From Microbacterium hydrocarbonoxydans (GTDB taxonomy: Bacteria; Actinomycetota; Actinomycetes; Actinomycetales; Microbacteriaceae), in the NCBI RefSeq assembly GCF_000956475.1, contig NZ_JYJB01000010.1, forward strand, positions 558,001 through 622,000: a stretch of DNA of 64,000 nucleotides. The letters are read 5' to 3'. The notes beneath the pieces were generated by a model. It did no database searches. It worked only from the letters and a program-made list of their open reading frames with translations, and was not told the origin of the DNA. Both the position numbers and the translations under genes were made by a program. This document shows positions 62,366 to 64,000 of the stretch, in pieces. The stretch's first letter is position 1. Every line of letters begins with the position of its first letter.

Positions 62366-64000
62366 ATGATCGAGTCGACACACTCATCGGCGGAGCGCGA
62401 CGAGGTTCGCGCAGTCCGCGAGGCCGGACGCACGAGCGTCCTTGTCATCGGAGCCGGGATCAACGGCATCTCGACGTTCCGCGACCTGGCGCTCCAGGGC
62501 GTCGACGTCGTGCTCGTCGAACGAGGCGACTTCGCGTCCGGCGCATCGTCGGCGTCGAGCCACATGATCCACGGCGGCATCCGCTATCTCGAGAACGGCG
62601 AGTTCCGGCTCGTGCGCGAGTCCGTGGAGGAGCGCAACGGACTCCTCAAGATCGCTCCCCACTACGTCAAGCCCCTGCAGACCACGATCCCGATCTACTC
62701 GACGTTCTCGGGCATCCTCGCAGCCCCCCTGCGCTTCCTGACGCACAAGAGCGGCAAGCCCCAGGAGCGCGGCGCCTTCCTCATCAAGGTCGGCCTGACC
62801 ATCTACGACACGTTCTCGCGCGACGGCGGCATGGTTCCGCGTCACCGCTTCCTCGGCCGCAAGAAGTCCCTCGCCGAGCTTCCGGCGCTCGACCCGAACA
62901 TCAAGTACACGGCGACCTACTACGACGCGTCGATGCACGACCCCGAGCGTCTGGCGCTGGACGTGCTGCAGGACGGCCGAGCGGCCCACCCCGGCGCGAT
63001 CGCCCTCAACTACGTCGAGGCCATCGGCCGCGACGGCGACAAGGTGCTGCTGCGCGACCGCGAGAGCGGAACGGAGTTCGCGGTCGCGTCCGACGTGGTC
63101 GTGAACGCATCCGGACCGTGGACCGATCTCACGAATGACGCGCTTGGCGAGGTCACGCGGTTCATGGGAGGCACGAAGGGATCGCACATCGTGCTCGACC
63201 ACCCGGAGCTCCTCGAGGCGACCCGGGGCCGGGAGATCTTCTTCGAGCACTCCGACGGACGCATCGTGCTGATCTACCCGCTCAAGGGCCGCGTCCTGGT
63301 CGGCACCACCGACATCGACGCAGACCCGCGCGAGGTCCCGGTGTGCACGGACGAGGAGGTCGACTACTTCTTCGACCTGATCCACCACGTGTTCCCCCAG
63401 ATCACGGTGTCGCGCGAGCAGATCGTGTTCAACTTCTCCGGCATCCGTCCGCTGCCCCGCCACGAGGACACGGCCCCCGGCTTCGTCTCGCGTGACTACC
63501 GCATCGAGGTCGACGACAAGGGAGCCACTCCCCTGGTCAGCCTCGTCGGCGGCAAATGGACGACGTTCCGCGCCCTGGGCGAGTCTCTGTCCGATGTGGT
63601 TCTCGGCTTGATCACGCGCACTCGCACGGTCTCGACGGCCGGCCGCGCGATCGGAGGAGGCCGCGACTTCCCCCGCACGGAGAAGGCCCGCCGCATCTGG
63701 ATCCAGGAGAACCTGGGAGGCGCGGGAGACCGGGCAGACGGTCTGCTCTCCCGCTATGGCACGCGCGCCGCGCAGGTCTGGGAGTACATCGAACAGGGCG
63801 CCGACGCGCCGCTGGCCGGCGGCGACCTCTCGACGCGAGAGCTCGAGTGGATGGTGCAGAACGAGCTCGTCGCCCGACTGGAGGACGTGATCCTGCGTCG
63901 GACGAGCATCGCGTTCACCGGAAACGCGACCGCCGAGGTGCTCGACGAGATCGGCGATGCCCTCGCTCCCCTGCTCGGCTGGGATCGCGACCGTCACGAC
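62366..64000 (+). CDS. glpD: Glycerol-3-phosphate dehydrogenase, truncated by window end
   Basis: FAD enzyme at the membrane that oxidises glycerol 3-phosphate to dihydroxyacetone phosphate and passes electrons to the quinone pool. 545 residues are visible with no stop. FAD site VLVIGAGINGISTFRDLAL (about residues 25-43), SSHMIHGGIRYLENGEFRLV (about 66-85), GTKGSHIVLDHPELL, and VLVGTTDIDADP with FSGIRPLPR (about residues 311-360) are all typical. The last visible part belongs to the C-terminal helical domain; about 30 residues are probably missing. ATG 62366 follows AGAGAGG and GAGG. Long antisense and shifted frames across it are shadows. Confidence 0.94.
   Translation, partial: MIESTHSSAERDEVRAVREAGRTSVLVIGAGINGISTFRDLALQGVDVVLVERGDFASGASSASSHMIHGGIRYLENGEFRLVRESVEERNGLLKIAPHYVKPLQTTIPIYSTFSGILAAPLRFLTHKSGKPQERGAFLIKVGLTIYDTFSRDGGMVPRHRFLGRKKSLAELPALDPNIKYTATYYDASMHDPERLALDVLQDGRAAHPGAIALNYVEAIGRDGDKVLLRDRESGTEFAVASDVVVNASGPWTDLTNDALGEVTRFMGGTKGSHIVLDHPELLEATRGREIFFEHSDGRIVLIYPLKGRVLVGTTDIDADPREVPVCTDEEVDYFFDLIHHVFPQITVSREQIVFNFSGIRPLPRHEDTAPGFVSRDYRIEVDDKGATPLVSLVGGKWTTFRALGESLSDVVLGLITRTRTVSTAGRAIGGGRDFPRTEKARRIWIQENLGGAGDRADGLLSRYGTRAAQVWEYIEQGADAPLAGGDLSTRELEWMVQNELVARLEDVILRRTSIAFTGNATAEVLDEIGDALAPLLGWDRDRHD

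Noticed and set aside
62384-63997. 537-codon minus-strand frame at the window end
   Set aside because: Shadow of glpD, which has intact FAD and catalytic motifs in the other strand.

Overview
The window is a gene-dense, high-GC stretch of actinobacterial core chromosome. Gene content and order point to Microbacteriaceae, most likely Microbacterium. Supporting signs are the clusters metallopeptidase-clpS-DUF2017, rpsB-tsf-pyrH-frr-cdsA, rpsP-khpA-rimM-trmD, rplS-lepB-rnhB-DUF2469-yraN-comM-dprA-xerC, the ligA/mnmA/cysteine desulfurase neighbourhood, and a glgX-glgE-glgB cluster. I see no prophage, insertion sequence, CRISPR array, rRNA gene or origin. The genus is an inference from gene order and style, not a database match.

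Layout. 0-5.7 kb: end of an unknown gene, two thioesterases, ettA, a small lipoprotein, an ssb paralog without the usual acidic tip, and two small unknown genes, one a zinc-binding HNH-like protein. 5.7-6.6 kb: tRNA-Arg, orn, tRNA-His and a strong terminator. 6.6-14.3 kb: a CopB-type copper ATPase behind a CsoR-like operator, a LysE exporter, a two-component system, and on the other strand a GT-C/GT2/GtrA glycosylation cassette. 14.4-21.2 kb: metallopeptidase-clpS-DUF2017, a P-loop kinase, a GerW/YtfJ-like protein, dinB and gatCAB. 21.3-30.4 kb: acyl-CoA ligase, DEAD-box helicase, GNAT, acylphosphatase, ligA, mnmA and cysteine desulfurase. 30.5-37 kb: glgX, glgE, glgB. 37-43.4 kb: thioredoxin/TPR protein, a large membrane protein with an internal lipobox, AI-2E permease, hydrolase, zinc ribbon, transglycosylase, DivIVA-like protein. 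43.4-48.6 kb: cdsA, frr, pyrH, tsf, rpsB and a degenerate M23 protein. 48.6-60.1 kb: xerC, dprA, comM, yraN, DUF2469, rnhB, lepB, rplS, map, a methyltransferase, a phosphatase, trmD, rimM, khpA, rpsP. 60.1-64 kb: a YbdK-type ligase, a SorC-type regulator and a truncated glpD.

The most general signal is in the starts. About twenty genes have a TANNNT-type -10 hexamer ending 5-7 nt (mostly exactly 6) before the ATG/GTG, the geometry of leaderless mRNAs, whereas genes inside operons or for the ribosome have purine-rich ribosome binding sites and longer leaders. I used this rule to choose starts, for example for mnmA and xerC. Other points for a second look are a copper operator without its regulator, a perfect palindrome between the SorC-type regulator and glpD, an internal lipobox with its own possible start in the 37.9-39.9 kb membrane protein, an M23 protein missing both catalytic histidines, and shared promoter sequence plus roughly 120-nt leaders at rplS and rpsP.
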